Below are positions 16,089 through 24,084 of a stretch of 64,000 nucleotides of DNA, one piece after another. The DNA is from an uncultured Vampirovibrio sp. (GTDB taxonomy: Bacteria; Cyanobacteriota; Vampirovibrionia; Gastranaerophilales; Gastranaerophilaceae). The number at the start of each line of letters is the position of its first letter. Positions within the stretch are counted from its first letter, which is position 1. The stretch covers positions 186,001 through 250,000 of the forward strand of contig CAJTLW010000003.1 in the NCBI GenBank assembly GCA_910577515.1, written 5' to 3'. Position numbers and translations under genes: made by a program. A model generated the notes under the pieces. It was given only the letters and a program-made list of their open reading frames with translations. It was not told the origin of the DNA and searched no databases.

Positions 16089-17267
16089 CTATTGAATTTG
16101 AGTTTTAAGAGCTTCGATTTCTGCTTTTAATTTATCAATTCCTTTTTGGATTGTACCAACCAAGCCAGTCTTTCCAGCTTTTTTAGCCCTGTCTTTTAAG
16201 CCTTGTTGTTTTTCAACTTTAGCTTCTAAATCTGCTAATTCTGTTCTTCTTGGGTCTGCTGCTACAAGATTAGCTTTTGCTTGTTCTACTTTAGCTTCAG
16301 CGGCTGTTATAGCGGTATCATTTTGTTTTACAACTCTATTGTGTTTCTTTCTTTGGTTGCTGGTTTTAATGCTTTTGCCTTTTTCTTCCAATTCGGCTTT
16401 AACTTTATTTAAATCAGCCAATTCTTTTTCTGCTGATGCAAGCTCATCTTTTGCAGTTTGAATAGTTTTTTGAAGTTGTGCTTCTTTTTGTGCTTCAACT
16501 CTAGCTTGACCGTTTGCTTTTTTGGCTTCTTGTAAATTGTGTTTTGCAAGTGCAGCTTCATTTTTAGCTTCTCGCAATTTAGCTTCAGCAGCAGCTATAT
16601 CTTCGCTTGTGCCTGAATTTTTAGCTTTTTGTAAATCAGCTCTAGCTTGGATTTCTTTATTAACCGCTTCTTTTCTTGCCTTTTCTAAATCAGCAGTTGG
16701 TCTTGCTTCAACTTTTTGAGCTGCCGGAGCTTCAGTTTTTGGTGCTTCGGGTGTTTTCGGAGTTTCTGCAACTGCTTGACCTTCAACTTTTTCGCCAGTG
16801 CCGGCTGCTGCTGCACCTTTGTTAACAGTTTGTTCCGTTGCTGCTTGACCTTTATTAGCAGCTTCTTCTACTGCTTCTTTACCTTTTTCAGCTGCTGCAT
16901 CTGTGCCTTTTGCACCGTTATCGGCTGCATTTTTTAAAGCTTCTTTGGCTTTTTGGTAATCACCTTTTACGGTTTTATCATAGAAAGATTTAAAACCGGT
17001 TTTTATGTTTTCAAATAATTTAGTACCTTCAGGGTTTACAACTTTACCGCGTTTTGCCGCTACAACTGCTGCAGTAATTGCAGCCGCTGCTGTTGCAAGA
17101 ACACCGCCGCCGATTGCAGCTTGTTTTTTAGTAAACTCTTTTCCGCCGATAACAACAACATCGCCCTTATCAGCTTTTTTAACAGGAGCTTGTTGTGCTG
17201 CTCCCGGTGTAGTTCCGGCTACTGGAGTGTTACCGAAAGAAACTTTTCCTACATTCATAGATCCCAT
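16089..17267 (-). CDS. Membrane-anchored Ala/Lys/Glu-rich coiled-coil protein with VSFGN motif
   Basis: 392 residues, family not recognised. MGSMNVGKVSFGNTPVAG begins the chain, carrying the V-S-F-G motif. A Pro/Ala linker and GKEFTKKQAAIGGGV lead to a hydrophobic helix, VLATAAAAITAAVVAA (about 55-70), followed by KRGK. A Pro/Ala/Thr-rich linker (about 150-190) separates two long helical parts, of which the second (about 195-392) has heptads such as LQKTIQTAKDELASAEKELA. The start is fixed by AGGAG nine bases upstream, a strong site fitting high expression. Same design as the genes at 14276 and 17565; likely a surface or envelope rod. Confidence 0.6.
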   Translation of the reverse strand: MGSMNVGKVSFGNTPVAGTTPGAAQQAPVKKADKGDVVVIGGKEFTKKQAAIGGGVLATAAAAITAAVVAAKRGKVVNPEGTKLFENIKTGFKSFYDKTVKGDYQKAKEALKNAADNGAKGTDAAAEKGKEAVEEAANKGQAATEQTVNKGAAAAGTGEKVEGQAVAETPKTPEAPKTEAPAAQKVEARPTADLEKARKEAVNKEIQARADLQKAKNSGTSEDIAAAEAKLREAKNEAALAKHNLQEAKKANGQARVEAQKEAQLQKTIQTAKDELASAEKELADLNKVKAELEEKGKSIKTSNQRKKHNRVVKQNDTAITAAEAKVEQAKANLVAADPRRTELADLEAKVEKQQGLKDRAKKAGKTGLVGTIQKGIDKLKAEIEALKTQIQ

Positions 17268-17364
17268 TTTTATTTCTCCTATTAAAATTTAATTTTGCTT
17301 ACATGGATAATAAGACATCTGAAAACTTTTTTTTGACATCATGGCGCAAATTTTTTAAATTTTC

Positions 17365-17376
17365 GTTACAAAAGTT
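17365..17376 (-). promoter_or_regulatory. AACTTTTGTAAC box upstream of the VSFGN coiled-coil gene
   Basis: Identical 12-mer and identical 98-base distance as upstream of the gene ending at 15418. A CTTATTAT-type -10 lies about 50 bases closer to the gene, so the box would be in an activator position. Confidence 0.5.
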
Positions 17377-17564
17377 TACAAGCTCTTTCCTATTATAATA
17401 TAAAAATTCATATAGCAAAAGAAAGTCACCTAACTTTACAATTTTACAAGGTAATATGTAACAAAATATTAAGCTTTATAATTATGATAGCAAAAAATAT
17501 TTTTCACAGATATTATAGTAATACAAATAACATTATCAAATATGAGTAAGAAAGGTATATATTT

Positions 17565-18017
17565 ATGGCAATCAGTGCAATAAATTCAATAAACGTTAAC
17601 AGCGTTACATTTAAAGGCACAGAAACTGCTCCTAAAGCGTCAACTGCAGTCGATGATGAAAGCTTTATTGAAGAAAATAAAGAAGCTCTTTTAGGTCTTT
17701 CTGCAATTGGTTTAGCTGTTTTAGGCGCTGTAGCGCTTCATAGAAAAGGTAAAGCCGATAAAGCAGCAGAAGCTCTTGTTTCTATAACAGATAGAAATTA
17801 TCAAGGCACAATCGGTGCATCAAATATCCAAAAGATTAAAAATGCTGTTGAGGTTGCAAAGACAAATAAAATGGTTAATGAGGCTGAAGTCCGTCACGTT
17901 GAAAGAGCAAAAGATGCAATTTATAATGACCCTGATAAACTTGCCGAAGTATTTGAAACACCGGCGCATACCCGCGAACAAATTCTGAATTGGGCAAAGG
18001 TTGAAGGATTAATTTAA
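17565..18017 (+). CDS. Short membrane protein with VTFKG motif
   Basis: 150 residues, family not recognised. MAISAINSINVNSVTFKGTE is polar and carries the V-T-F-K-G motif at residues 14-18. A hydrophobic segment, ALLGLSAIGLAVLGAVALH (about 43-61), is followed by RKGKADKAA. The C-terminal half is a helical, charged domain without a coiled-coil repeat (LVSITDRNYQGTIGASNIQK onward). GAAAGG precedes the ATG. It is a shorter member of the same architectural group as its two coiled-coil neighbours but faces the other way. A TGTAAC lies about 104 bases upstream. Confidence 0.6.
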   Translation: MAISAINSINVNSVTFKGTETAPKASTAVDDESFIEENKEALLGLSAIGLAVLGAVALHRKGKADKAAEALVSITDRNYQGTIGASNIQKIKNAVEVAKTNKMVNEAEVRHVERAKDAIYNDPDKLAEVFETPAHTREQILNWAKVEGLI

Positions 18018-18038
18018 AACGTTAATTAAAATATTTTT

Positions 18039-18066
18039 TAAGGGATATCAAATTTGATATCCCTTA
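18039..18066. terminator. Palindromic bidirectional terminator
   Basis: TAAGGGATATC and GATATCCCTTA pair around AAATTT between the VTFKG gene and ileS, which converge here. Confidence 0.75.
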
Positions 18067-18100
18067 TTTATTGCTTATTCTTAATTTTTAAACAGCGAAT

Positions 18101-20929
18101 TTACTCTTCAATTGCCTTTTTGCAATCTTCACAGATGCCGTCCGTGTTTAATTCTCTGTATTTCCAGCATCTGCTGCATTTTTCGCCGTTTGCCTTTTGA
18201 ACACTCACTGTTATATTATCTTCCTTATGTTCATTTATGCCTTTAAAATCAGCTTTTTCACCGATATAGGCATGAGATACGATAAATAAATCTTTTAAAT
18301 CGCTCTCATATTTTTTAAGCATATTTTCATCTATAAAAGCATCTTTGCCGCATTGGATTAAAACATCTGCTTCAAGCGAGCTTCCGATGATTTTATCTTC
18401 AGAACTTCTCAACGGTTCAATTGCTTTTGTAACAATTTCTCTTAATTTCAAAAGTTTTGAAAATTCTTCATCAAGTTTCTCATTGTTCCACTCGGGCTTC
18501 ACTTTTACCCAGTCTGCAAGAAGAATGCTAATTAAGCCACCTCTTTGGCATTCGGGCGTATTTTGCCAGATATCTTCCGCCTGATGGGGCATTACGGGGC
18601 TTAAAATTCTTGCCAAAACCTGTAATGTTTCATATAAAACAGTCTGGCATGCTCTTCTTGATAAAGATTTTTTGCCTGCTGTATAGAGCCTGTCTTTTAC
18701 AATATCAAGATAAAATGCGCTTAAATCAACCGCTGCAAAGTTTTGCAGACATTGGAAATATTTATAAAATTCATAATTATTAAACGCAGTTGTCACTTCT
18801 TCAACCACTTTATTTAATTTATGAAGCGCAAATTTATCAATCGGTTTCAAATCTTCATATTTTACATAATCAACCGCAGGGTCAAAATCAAAAATATTTC
18901 CTAATAAAAACCTTGCCGTATTCCTTGTCTTTTTAAATATTTCAGACAACTGTTTTATAATATTATCCCCGATTTTGGTATCATTTCTGTAATCAACAGA
19001 TGCTGCCCAGAGCCTTAAAATATCTGCACCGTAGTTTTTAATGATATCATCTGGCCTGATGTAGTTTCCAAGCGATTTTGACATCTTTCTGCCATCTTCT
19101 CCAAAAACAAATCCATGGGTTAAAACGGATTTATATGGTACTTTTCCTTGAGTTGCCATAGATGTTAAAAGGGAAGATTGGAACCATCCTCTGTGCTGGT
19201 CAGAGCCTTCAAGGTACATATCAACAGGGGTATGCCCTAATTCATCTGCCCTTTTTTCAACAACAGCACGCCATGTAACTCCTGAATCAAACCAGACGTC
19301 CATAATGTCTTTTTCTTGTTTAATATTAATGCTTCCGCATTTTGGGCATTTAAAGCCTTCAGGAAGAAGTTCTTTTGTGCTTCTTTTTACCCAAGCATCG
19401 GAACTTTCTTTTTCAAATATTTTTGCAACGTTTTCAATTGTTTCATCAGATACGATAACTTCATTGCAATCTTCACAATAAAAAACAGGAATAGGTACAC
19501 CCCATGCTCTTTGACGTGAAATACACCAATCTGTGCGGTTTTCAACCATGTTTGAAATTCTTTTTTCGCCTGATGCGGGGATAAATTTAACATTTTTAAT
19601 GTTTTTAAGTGTTTCTTCGCGGAATTTATCCACTTTTACAAACCATTGAGGTGTTGCTCTGTATATAACGGGGTTTTTACATCTCCAACAGTTAGGATAG
19701 CTGTGATTAATATCTGCTGCTGCAAGGAGCGCCCCTTTTGCTTTTAATTTTTCAATTACAATATTATTGCCTTTGTAATAAGGAATGCCTTCTAAATCCT
19801 TATCGCCGGTAATTTCTGTCCAAACACCTTTTGAATCAAGCGGTGAAAATACTTCAATATTATATCTGCATCCTACTTCATAATCCTCTAAACCATGCCC
19901 TGGTGCTGTATGAACTGCACCGGTACCAGCATCAAGTGTAACATGCTCTCCTAAAATTATTGTTGATTTTCTGTCATATAACGGGTGTTTTGTGTTTAAA
20001 AGCTCTAAATCAGAGCCGGTGCAGCTTCCAATAACTTCAATTTCATTCTCACTCCAGCTGACACCCTCTAAAAAGCTCGATAGAAGGCCCTGAGCAATCA
20101 CATAAACATCTCCGTCTTTTTTAAAGAAGGTATATTCAAATTTTGGGTGCATGCTTATTGCCATATTTGATGGAATTGTCCATGGGGTTGTTGTCCATAT
20201 AACCGCATAAACGTTGTTGTTTGGAAGGTTTATAATTTTTCCGATTTTTTCAACCGCTTCATCATCAAATTTAAACCTTACATAAATTGAAGTAGATGTA
20301 TGGTCAGCATATTCAACTTCCGCTTCAGCCAGCGCCGTTTCACAAGAAGCGCACCAGTAAACGGGTTTTAAGCCTTTTTCAATGTATCCTTTTTTATACA
20401 TTTCACCAAAAACTCTAACCTGTTCTGCCTCAAAATCAGGATTAATTGTAAGATAAGGGTTTTCCCAGTTCCCAAAAACTCCGAGGCGTTTAAATTCTTT
20501 TTCCTGCCCTTTTAAATTTTTATGGGCAAATTCTCTGCATTTTGCGCGCAATTCAGCAGGAGTTAAAGCTTCTCTTCCGCCTTTAATATTTTTTACAACA
20601 GCATTTTCAATAGGCAAGCCGTGGCCGTCATATCCTGGTACGTATGGTGCATAAAACCCGGACATTGATTTATATTTTATAAGAATATCTTTTAAAATTT
20701 TATTTAAAGCAGTTCCAACGTGAATTTTTTCAGAACTCAAGTACGGAGGGCCGTCATGCAAAACGAAAGAATTTGTTTTATCTCTTTGGCTTATATTTTT
20801 TTCATAAATTTCGTTTTCTTCCCAAAATTTTTGAATTTCAAGTTCGCGAACAGTTGCATTTGCCCTCATAGCAAGGGTTGTTTGCGGTAAATTAAGCGTA
20901 TCTTTAAATTCCTTCTTTTTATCTTCCAT
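18101..20929 (-). CDS. ileS: Isoleucyl-tRNA synthetase
   Basis: 942 residues, normal for a bacterial IleRS with the C-terminal zinc finger. The active-site start reads DGPPYLSSEKIHVGTALNK, with HVGT in place of the usual HIGH. The second signature is EDGRKMSKSLGNYI. Editing (CP1) features include VIWTTTPWTIPSNMAISMHP and GTGAVHTAPGHGLEDYEVG. The DxxFDSG-type VWFDSGVTW segment is present. The end has the zinc finger CSRCWKY...CEDCKK (Cys-x2-Cys twice). It charges tRNA-Ile in the cytoplasm. The gene stands alone and is divergent from the lysozyme gene; no T-box was seen upstream. Confidence 0.97.
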   Translation of the reverse strand: MEDKKKEFKDTLNLPQTTLAMRANATVRELEIQKFWEENEIYEKNISQRDKTNSFVLHDGPPYLSSEKIHVGTALNKILKDILIKYKSMSGFYAPYVPGYDGHGLPIENAVVKNIKGGREALTPAELRAKCREFAHKNLKGQEKEFKRLGVFGNWENPYLTINPDFEAEQVRVFGEMYKKGYIEKGLKPVYWCASCETALAEAEVEYADHTSTSIYVRFKFDDEAVEKIGKIINLPNNNVYAVIWTTTPWTIPSNMAISMHPKFEYTFFKKDGDVYVIAQGLLSSFLEGVSWSENEIEVIGSCTGSDLELLNTKHPLYDRKSTIILGEHVTLDAGTGAVHTAPGHGLEDYEVGCRYNIEVFSPLDSKGVWTEITGDKDLEGIPYYKGNNIVIEKLKAKGALLAAADINHSYPNCWRCKNPVIYRATPQWFVKVDKFREETLKNIKNVKFIPASGEKRISNMVENRTDWCISRQRAWGVPIPVFYCEDCNEVIVSDETIENVAKIFEKESSDAWVKRSTKELLPEGFKCPKCGSINIKQEKDIMDVWFDSGVTWRAVVEKRADELGHTPVDMYLEGSDQHRGWFQSSLLTSMATQGKVPYKSVLTHGFVFGEDGRKMSKSLGNYIRPDDIIKNYGADILRLWAASVDYRNDTKIGDNIIKQLSEIFKKTRNTARFLLGNIFDFDPAVDYVKYEDLKPIDKFALHKLNKVVEEVTTAFNNYEFYKYFQCLQNFAAVDLSAFYLDIVKDRLYTAGKKSLSRRACQTVLYETLQVLARILSPVMPHQAEDIWQNTPECQRGGLISILLADWVKVKPEWNNEKLDEEFSKLLKLREIVTKAIEPLRSSEDKIIGSSLEADVLIQCGKDAFIDENMLKKYESDLKDLFIVSHAYIGEKADFKGINEHKEDNITVSVQKANGEKCSRCWKYRELNTDGICEDCKKAIEE

Positions 20930-20951
20930 AACGTTTAAAATCCTATTCTTC

Positions 20952-20979
20952 TTTTGTCATTTGATATTCTATGACAAAA
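20952..20979. promoter_or_regulatory. Perfect inverted repeat in the ileS / lysozyme divergent region
   Basis: TTTTGTCAT (20952-20960) and ATGACAAAA (20971-20979) are perfect 9-bp arms with a 10-base spacer. It may be an operator or a leader hairpin of ileS. Confidence 0.4.
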
Positions 20980-21011
20980 AAAACTGATTGTAAAAAAAAT
21001 GTTACATTCTC

Positions 21012-21039
21012 TAAATAAATTCACCCTTTTTGCCGATAT
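21012..21039 (+). promoter_or_regulatory. Sigma28-like (flagellar class) promoter of the lysozyme gene
   Basis: TAAA at 21012-21015 and GCCGATAT at 21032-21039, 16 bases apart, match the FliA consensus TAAA-N15-GCCGATAA in 11 of 12 positions with one extra spacer base. Confidence 0.55.
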
Positions 21040-21062
21040 CTCTTATTAAGAAGGGAAGAAAA

Positions 21063-22148
21063 ATGCCGCAAAATATTTCAGGAATAAATGCTGCAAACTC
21101 GGTAAATACATCTTTTGAATCTAAAATAAAAGAAACAGATGAGGCTGATAAAAAGCCTGCTGGAAGCAGTCTTGAAAAAACCGATGAAAATATATATCTT
21201 GAGGCAAATTTTGAAGATATGTCTCTTGAAGATGTAACAAATGCTGCCCAAAGTTTGAATGAAGAGCTTTTAGGCCTTCAAATGGAGGTTGAAAACCTTG
21301 AAACTATGCTTGAATCGGATGAAAGTATAAAACAAACCTTTGAAAACCAACGTGAAAACATTAAAAAGCAATTAAAACAATTACAAGAAAAGCTCCAAAA
21401 GGCTGAAACCGCCGATGAAAAAGGAACCTTAAAAAAGCAAATAACAAATTTAAAAAGCAATATTGAAGCCTTGAATTCTCAAATATCCGCAATTTTAAAC
21501 ACAATTCAGGGGCATTCGGCCGCAAAAACAGCAACCACAACAGATTTAGCCCAGGTAAGCCAAAGCTATAGAAAGGCGCAGCTTGCGCAGAATACAAAAG
21601 AAAATGAATTAAACAGAAGCTCAAATGATGCAAATAGCACGCAAATTAGTGGTGCGGCAGCATCCTCCTCTGCTTTAAATACAAGTTCTATGCCGCCCAA
21701 AGGTGCTTCATCAGGTAAAGTGAGCAGCAATATGATAAATGCTTTAAGAAATTTTGAAGGTTGCCCTTTGACCGCTTATCAAGACTCCGGCGGCGTTTGG
21801 ACAATAGGATATGGTCATACATCAGGCGTGCAGCCGGGGCAAACTATTTCACAGGCACAGGCAGATGCTTATTTAAAACAGGATATAGCCTCTTTTGAAA
21901 ATGAAGTTTCATCCCTAGCTAAAAACAAAGGGGTGAAGTTAACTCAAGGCCAGTTTGATGCTCTGGTAAGTTTTTCATATAATTGCGGAGGCGGGAATTT
22001 ACGTAGTTCTGGCATTATGGATATGTTGAAGAATGGAAACATAGATGCCGCTGCAAGCAAAATGAAAGAATATACCCATGCGGGTGGAAAAGTGCTTCAA
22101 GGTCTTGTAAAAAGAAGAGAAACCGAAGCAAGCTGGCTCTATGCTTAA
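21063..22148 (+). CDS. Coiled-coil protein with C-terminal GH24 phage-type lysozyme domain
   Basis: 361 residues from the ATG at 21063, chosen because AAGAAGGGAAG precedes it; an upstream in-frame ATG falls inside the promoter. The first 30 residues are polar with no Sec signal (MPQNISGINAANSVNTSF). Residues about 50-150 are heptad-rich coil (LNEELLGLQMEVENLETMLE). A Ser/Asn-rich linker leads to a GH24 domain from about residue 225: FEGCPLTAYQDSGG and VWTIGYGHT give the Glu-x8-Asp-x5-Thr catalytic spacing, and FSYNCGGGNL follows. It should cut peptidoglycan. The sigma28-like promoter suggests a flagellar assembly or exported role, not a phage lysis role; no phage genes are nearby. Confidence 0.82.
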   Translation: MPQNISGINAANSVNTSFESKIKETDEADKKPAGSSLEKTDENIYLEANFEDMSLEDVTNAAQSLNEELLGLQMEVENLETMLESDESIKQTFENQRENIKKQLKQLQEKLQKAETADEKGTLKKQITNLKSNIEALNSQISAILNTIQGHSAAKTATTTDLAQVSQSYRKAQLAQNTKENELNRSSNDANSTQISGAAASSSALNTSSMPPKGASSGKVSSNMINALRNFEGCPLTAYQDSGGVWTIGYGHTSGVQPGQTISQAQADAYLKQDIASFENEVSSLAKNKGVKLTQGQFDALVSFSYNCGGGNLRSSGIMDMLKNGNIDAAASKMKEYTHAGGKVLQGLVKRRETEASWLYA

Positions 22149-22246
22149 AAGTTGCTTTAATAAAATTTTACAAAGGTGTTTTGATATTTTTTTAGCGTGA
22201 TAGAATATTTTCTGGTAAACATATTGTTTAAAAAGGTCTGTCACTA

Positions 22247-23107
22247 ATGTTTTCAAACGAATTTGGCAAAAAAAGAATAAAAAACCATCTTAAAAAATTT
22301 GTGGAACATTCCGGTTTTCAAAATTTTATTTTATCTGTAATTATAATAAATTCACTTCTTTTAGGGATAATGACATATCCTGCTGTTATGGAAAAATCGG
22401 GCAATATTTTGGAATTAATCTCAAATATTTGTGTCGGTATTTTTACGGTTGAAATTGCTTTAAGGCTTTTTGTTTACGGCAGGAAATTTTTTAAAAACGG
22501 CTGGAATAATTTTGATTTTATAATTGTTTTAATTTCCCTTGTACCAACGGCTGGTACTTTTTCATCGCTGCGCGTATTTAGAATCTTGCGCGCCTTAAGA
22601 GCTTTGAGGCTTATCACCCATCTTGAAAAATTAAGAGTAATTGTGCAGGCAATAATTGATTCTATACCAAACGTTGCTTGGGCATCAGGGCTTTTGCTTA
22701 TTATCTTCTATATTTTTTCAATAATAGGAACAACTCTTTTCAGTGCAGCTTTTCCGGATTGGTTTGGAAGCCTTGGAAAATCAATGTATACTCTGTTTCA
22801 GGTAATGACGCTTGAAAGCTGGTCTATGGGTATAGCGCGTCCTGTTATTGCCCAATTTGCTTTTGCTTGGATATATTTTGTATCCTTTATTTTAGTTTCA
22901 TCATTTATTGTAATGAACGTTATTGTTGGCGTTGTGGTTAACGCTATAAGTGAAATTAGTGCCGATATTAAAAAAGAAAAGGAAATAAATAAATTAACTT
23001 TTGCAAAGCAAGATTTAAAAACAGAATTTATTAAGCTTCAGCAGCAAGTAGATGTTGTATCAAAATTGCTTGAAGCAAATGAGCAAAACAAAGCTTGCAG
23101 GAAATAA
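22247..23107 (+). CDS. Voltage-gated sodium channel, bacterial (BacNav/NaChBac family)
   Basis: 286 residues, one six-helix repeat. S1 is FQNFILSVIIINSLLLGIMT and S4 is SSLRVFRILRALRALRLIT, with five Arg at every third place. The pore loop is FQVMTLESWSMGIARPVI; the TLESWSM filter is the same as in Arcobacter NavAb. S6 is SFILVSSFIVMNVIVGVVV. The C-terminal coil (LQQQVDVVSKLLEA) fits the four-helix bundle that holds the tetramer. It conducts sodium across the cytoplasmic membrane on depolarisation. In other bacteria such channels serve motility and pH control; flagellar genes are nearby. Confidence 0.93.
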   Translation: MFSNEFGKKRIKNHLKKFVEHSGFQNFILSVIIINSLLLGIMTYPAVMEKSGNILELISNICVGIFTVEIALRLFVYGRKFFKNGWNNFDFIIVLISLVPTAGTFSSLRVFRILRALRALRLITHLEKLRVIVQAIIDSIPNVAWASGLLLIIFYIFSIIGTTLFSAAFPDWFGSLGKSMYTLFQVMTLESWSMGIARPVIAQFAFAWIYFVSFILVSSFIVMNVIVGVVVNAISEISADIKKEKEINKLTFAKQDLKTEFIKLQQQVDVVSKLLEANEQNKACRK

Positions 23108-23165
23108 TATTGCTTTTTCACCTTGTCTTTGGGAAAATTAACTTGAAAATAAGGAAAATTTCAAT

Positions 23166-24035
23166 ATGGATAATGTTTTAAAAATTGCAATCCCAAATAA
23201 GGGCAGACTTTCAACAAAAATTTATGAGCTTTTAAATGCTGCAGGGCTTTCTTTTGAATCAAAGGATGAAAGATGCCTTCAGATTAAGGCACAGAATGGC
23301 AAATGCCAGATAATTTTTGTAAGAACACAGGATATCCCGAGGTTTTTAGATGCTAAAGTGGCGGATATTGGTTTTACAGGCCTTGATGTGGTGGTTGAAG
23401 AAAAGCTTGATTTAGATGTAATTAAGCGCTTTGATTTTGGCTATTGCGATATGGTTGTTGCGGTAAAAGATAGTGATAAATACGAAAAAACGGAAGATTT
23501 ACCGGATTGCATCAATGTTGCAACGTCTTTCCCGAATATTGCAAAGGATTACTTTGCATCAAAAGGTAAAACGGCGAAAATTATAGAAGTTTCAGGTGCT
23601 GTGGAAATCACGCCTAATTTAGGATTATCTGATGTTGTTGTAGATATAACATCCACAGGTTCTACCCTTAAATCAAATAGTCTAAAGATTATTGATAAAA
23701 TAATGGATTCAAGCTGTGTTATAGTTCAAAGAAAAGATTTGCCCGAAGAAAAAATTGAACAGGTAAAAGGTTTGCTTTTAGCCATTGATGCGGTTTTAGA
23801 TGCTAAAGAGAAGAAATATTTAATGGTGCATGTTCCAAAAGAACGTGTTGATGAAATTAAAAGCTTTTTGCCGGGGCTTTCTTCCCCTACTGTTACAACA
23901 CTTTGGGGGGACGATAAAAATGTTGTTGTTCATGTTGTTGTAGATAAAGATAAAATTTATGACAGTATAAACAAGCTTAAATCCATTGGGGGGCAAGGCA
24001 TTTTAATCTTAACCGTTGACCAGATGGTGCGTTAA
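23166..24035 (+). CDS. hisG: ATP phosphoribosyltransferase, long form
   Basis: 289 residues, the length of the hexameric long form. The catalytic part starts LKIAIPNKGRLSTKIYELL and includes VADIGFTGLDVVVE. The PRPP-binding segment is DVVVDITSTGSTLKSNSL (about 157). The C-terminal 75 residues (KYLMVHVPKERVDEIKSFLP, then SPTVTTLWGD) form the ACT-like histidine-binding domain, so feedback inhibition by histidine is expected and no HisZ is needed. It catalyses the first step of histidine synthesis. No other his gene is adjacent; mazG follows 49 bases on. Confidence 0.95.
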   Translation: MDNVLKIAIPNKGRLSTKIYELLNAAGLSFESKDERCLQIKAQNGKCQIIFVRTQDIPRFLDAKVADIGFTGLDVVVEEKLDLDVIKRFDFGYCDMVVAVKDSDKYEKTEDLPDCINVATSFPNIAKDYFASKGKTAKIIEVSGAVEITPNLGLSDVVVDITSTGSTLKSNSLKIIDKIMDSSCVIVQRKDLPEEKIEQVKGLLLAIDAVLDAKEKKYLMVHVPKERVDEIKSFLPGLSSPTVTTLWGDDKNVVVHVVVDKDKIYDSINKLKSIGGQGILILTVDQMVR

Positions 24036-24084
24036 AGCCCAATTTTGCGCTATCTTTATCGGGTTTAAGATAACGGGGAAAAAT

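Noticed and set aside
14195..17376. Reading the repeated GTTACAA boxes as a CRISPR or direct-repeat array
   Set aside because: Only three short copies, kilobases apart, each upstream of a gene; a regulator site fits better.
21063..22148. Lysozyme as prophage remnant
   Set aside because: No holin, tail or integrase genes nearby, and the gene carries a long coiled coil and a flagellar-type promoter.
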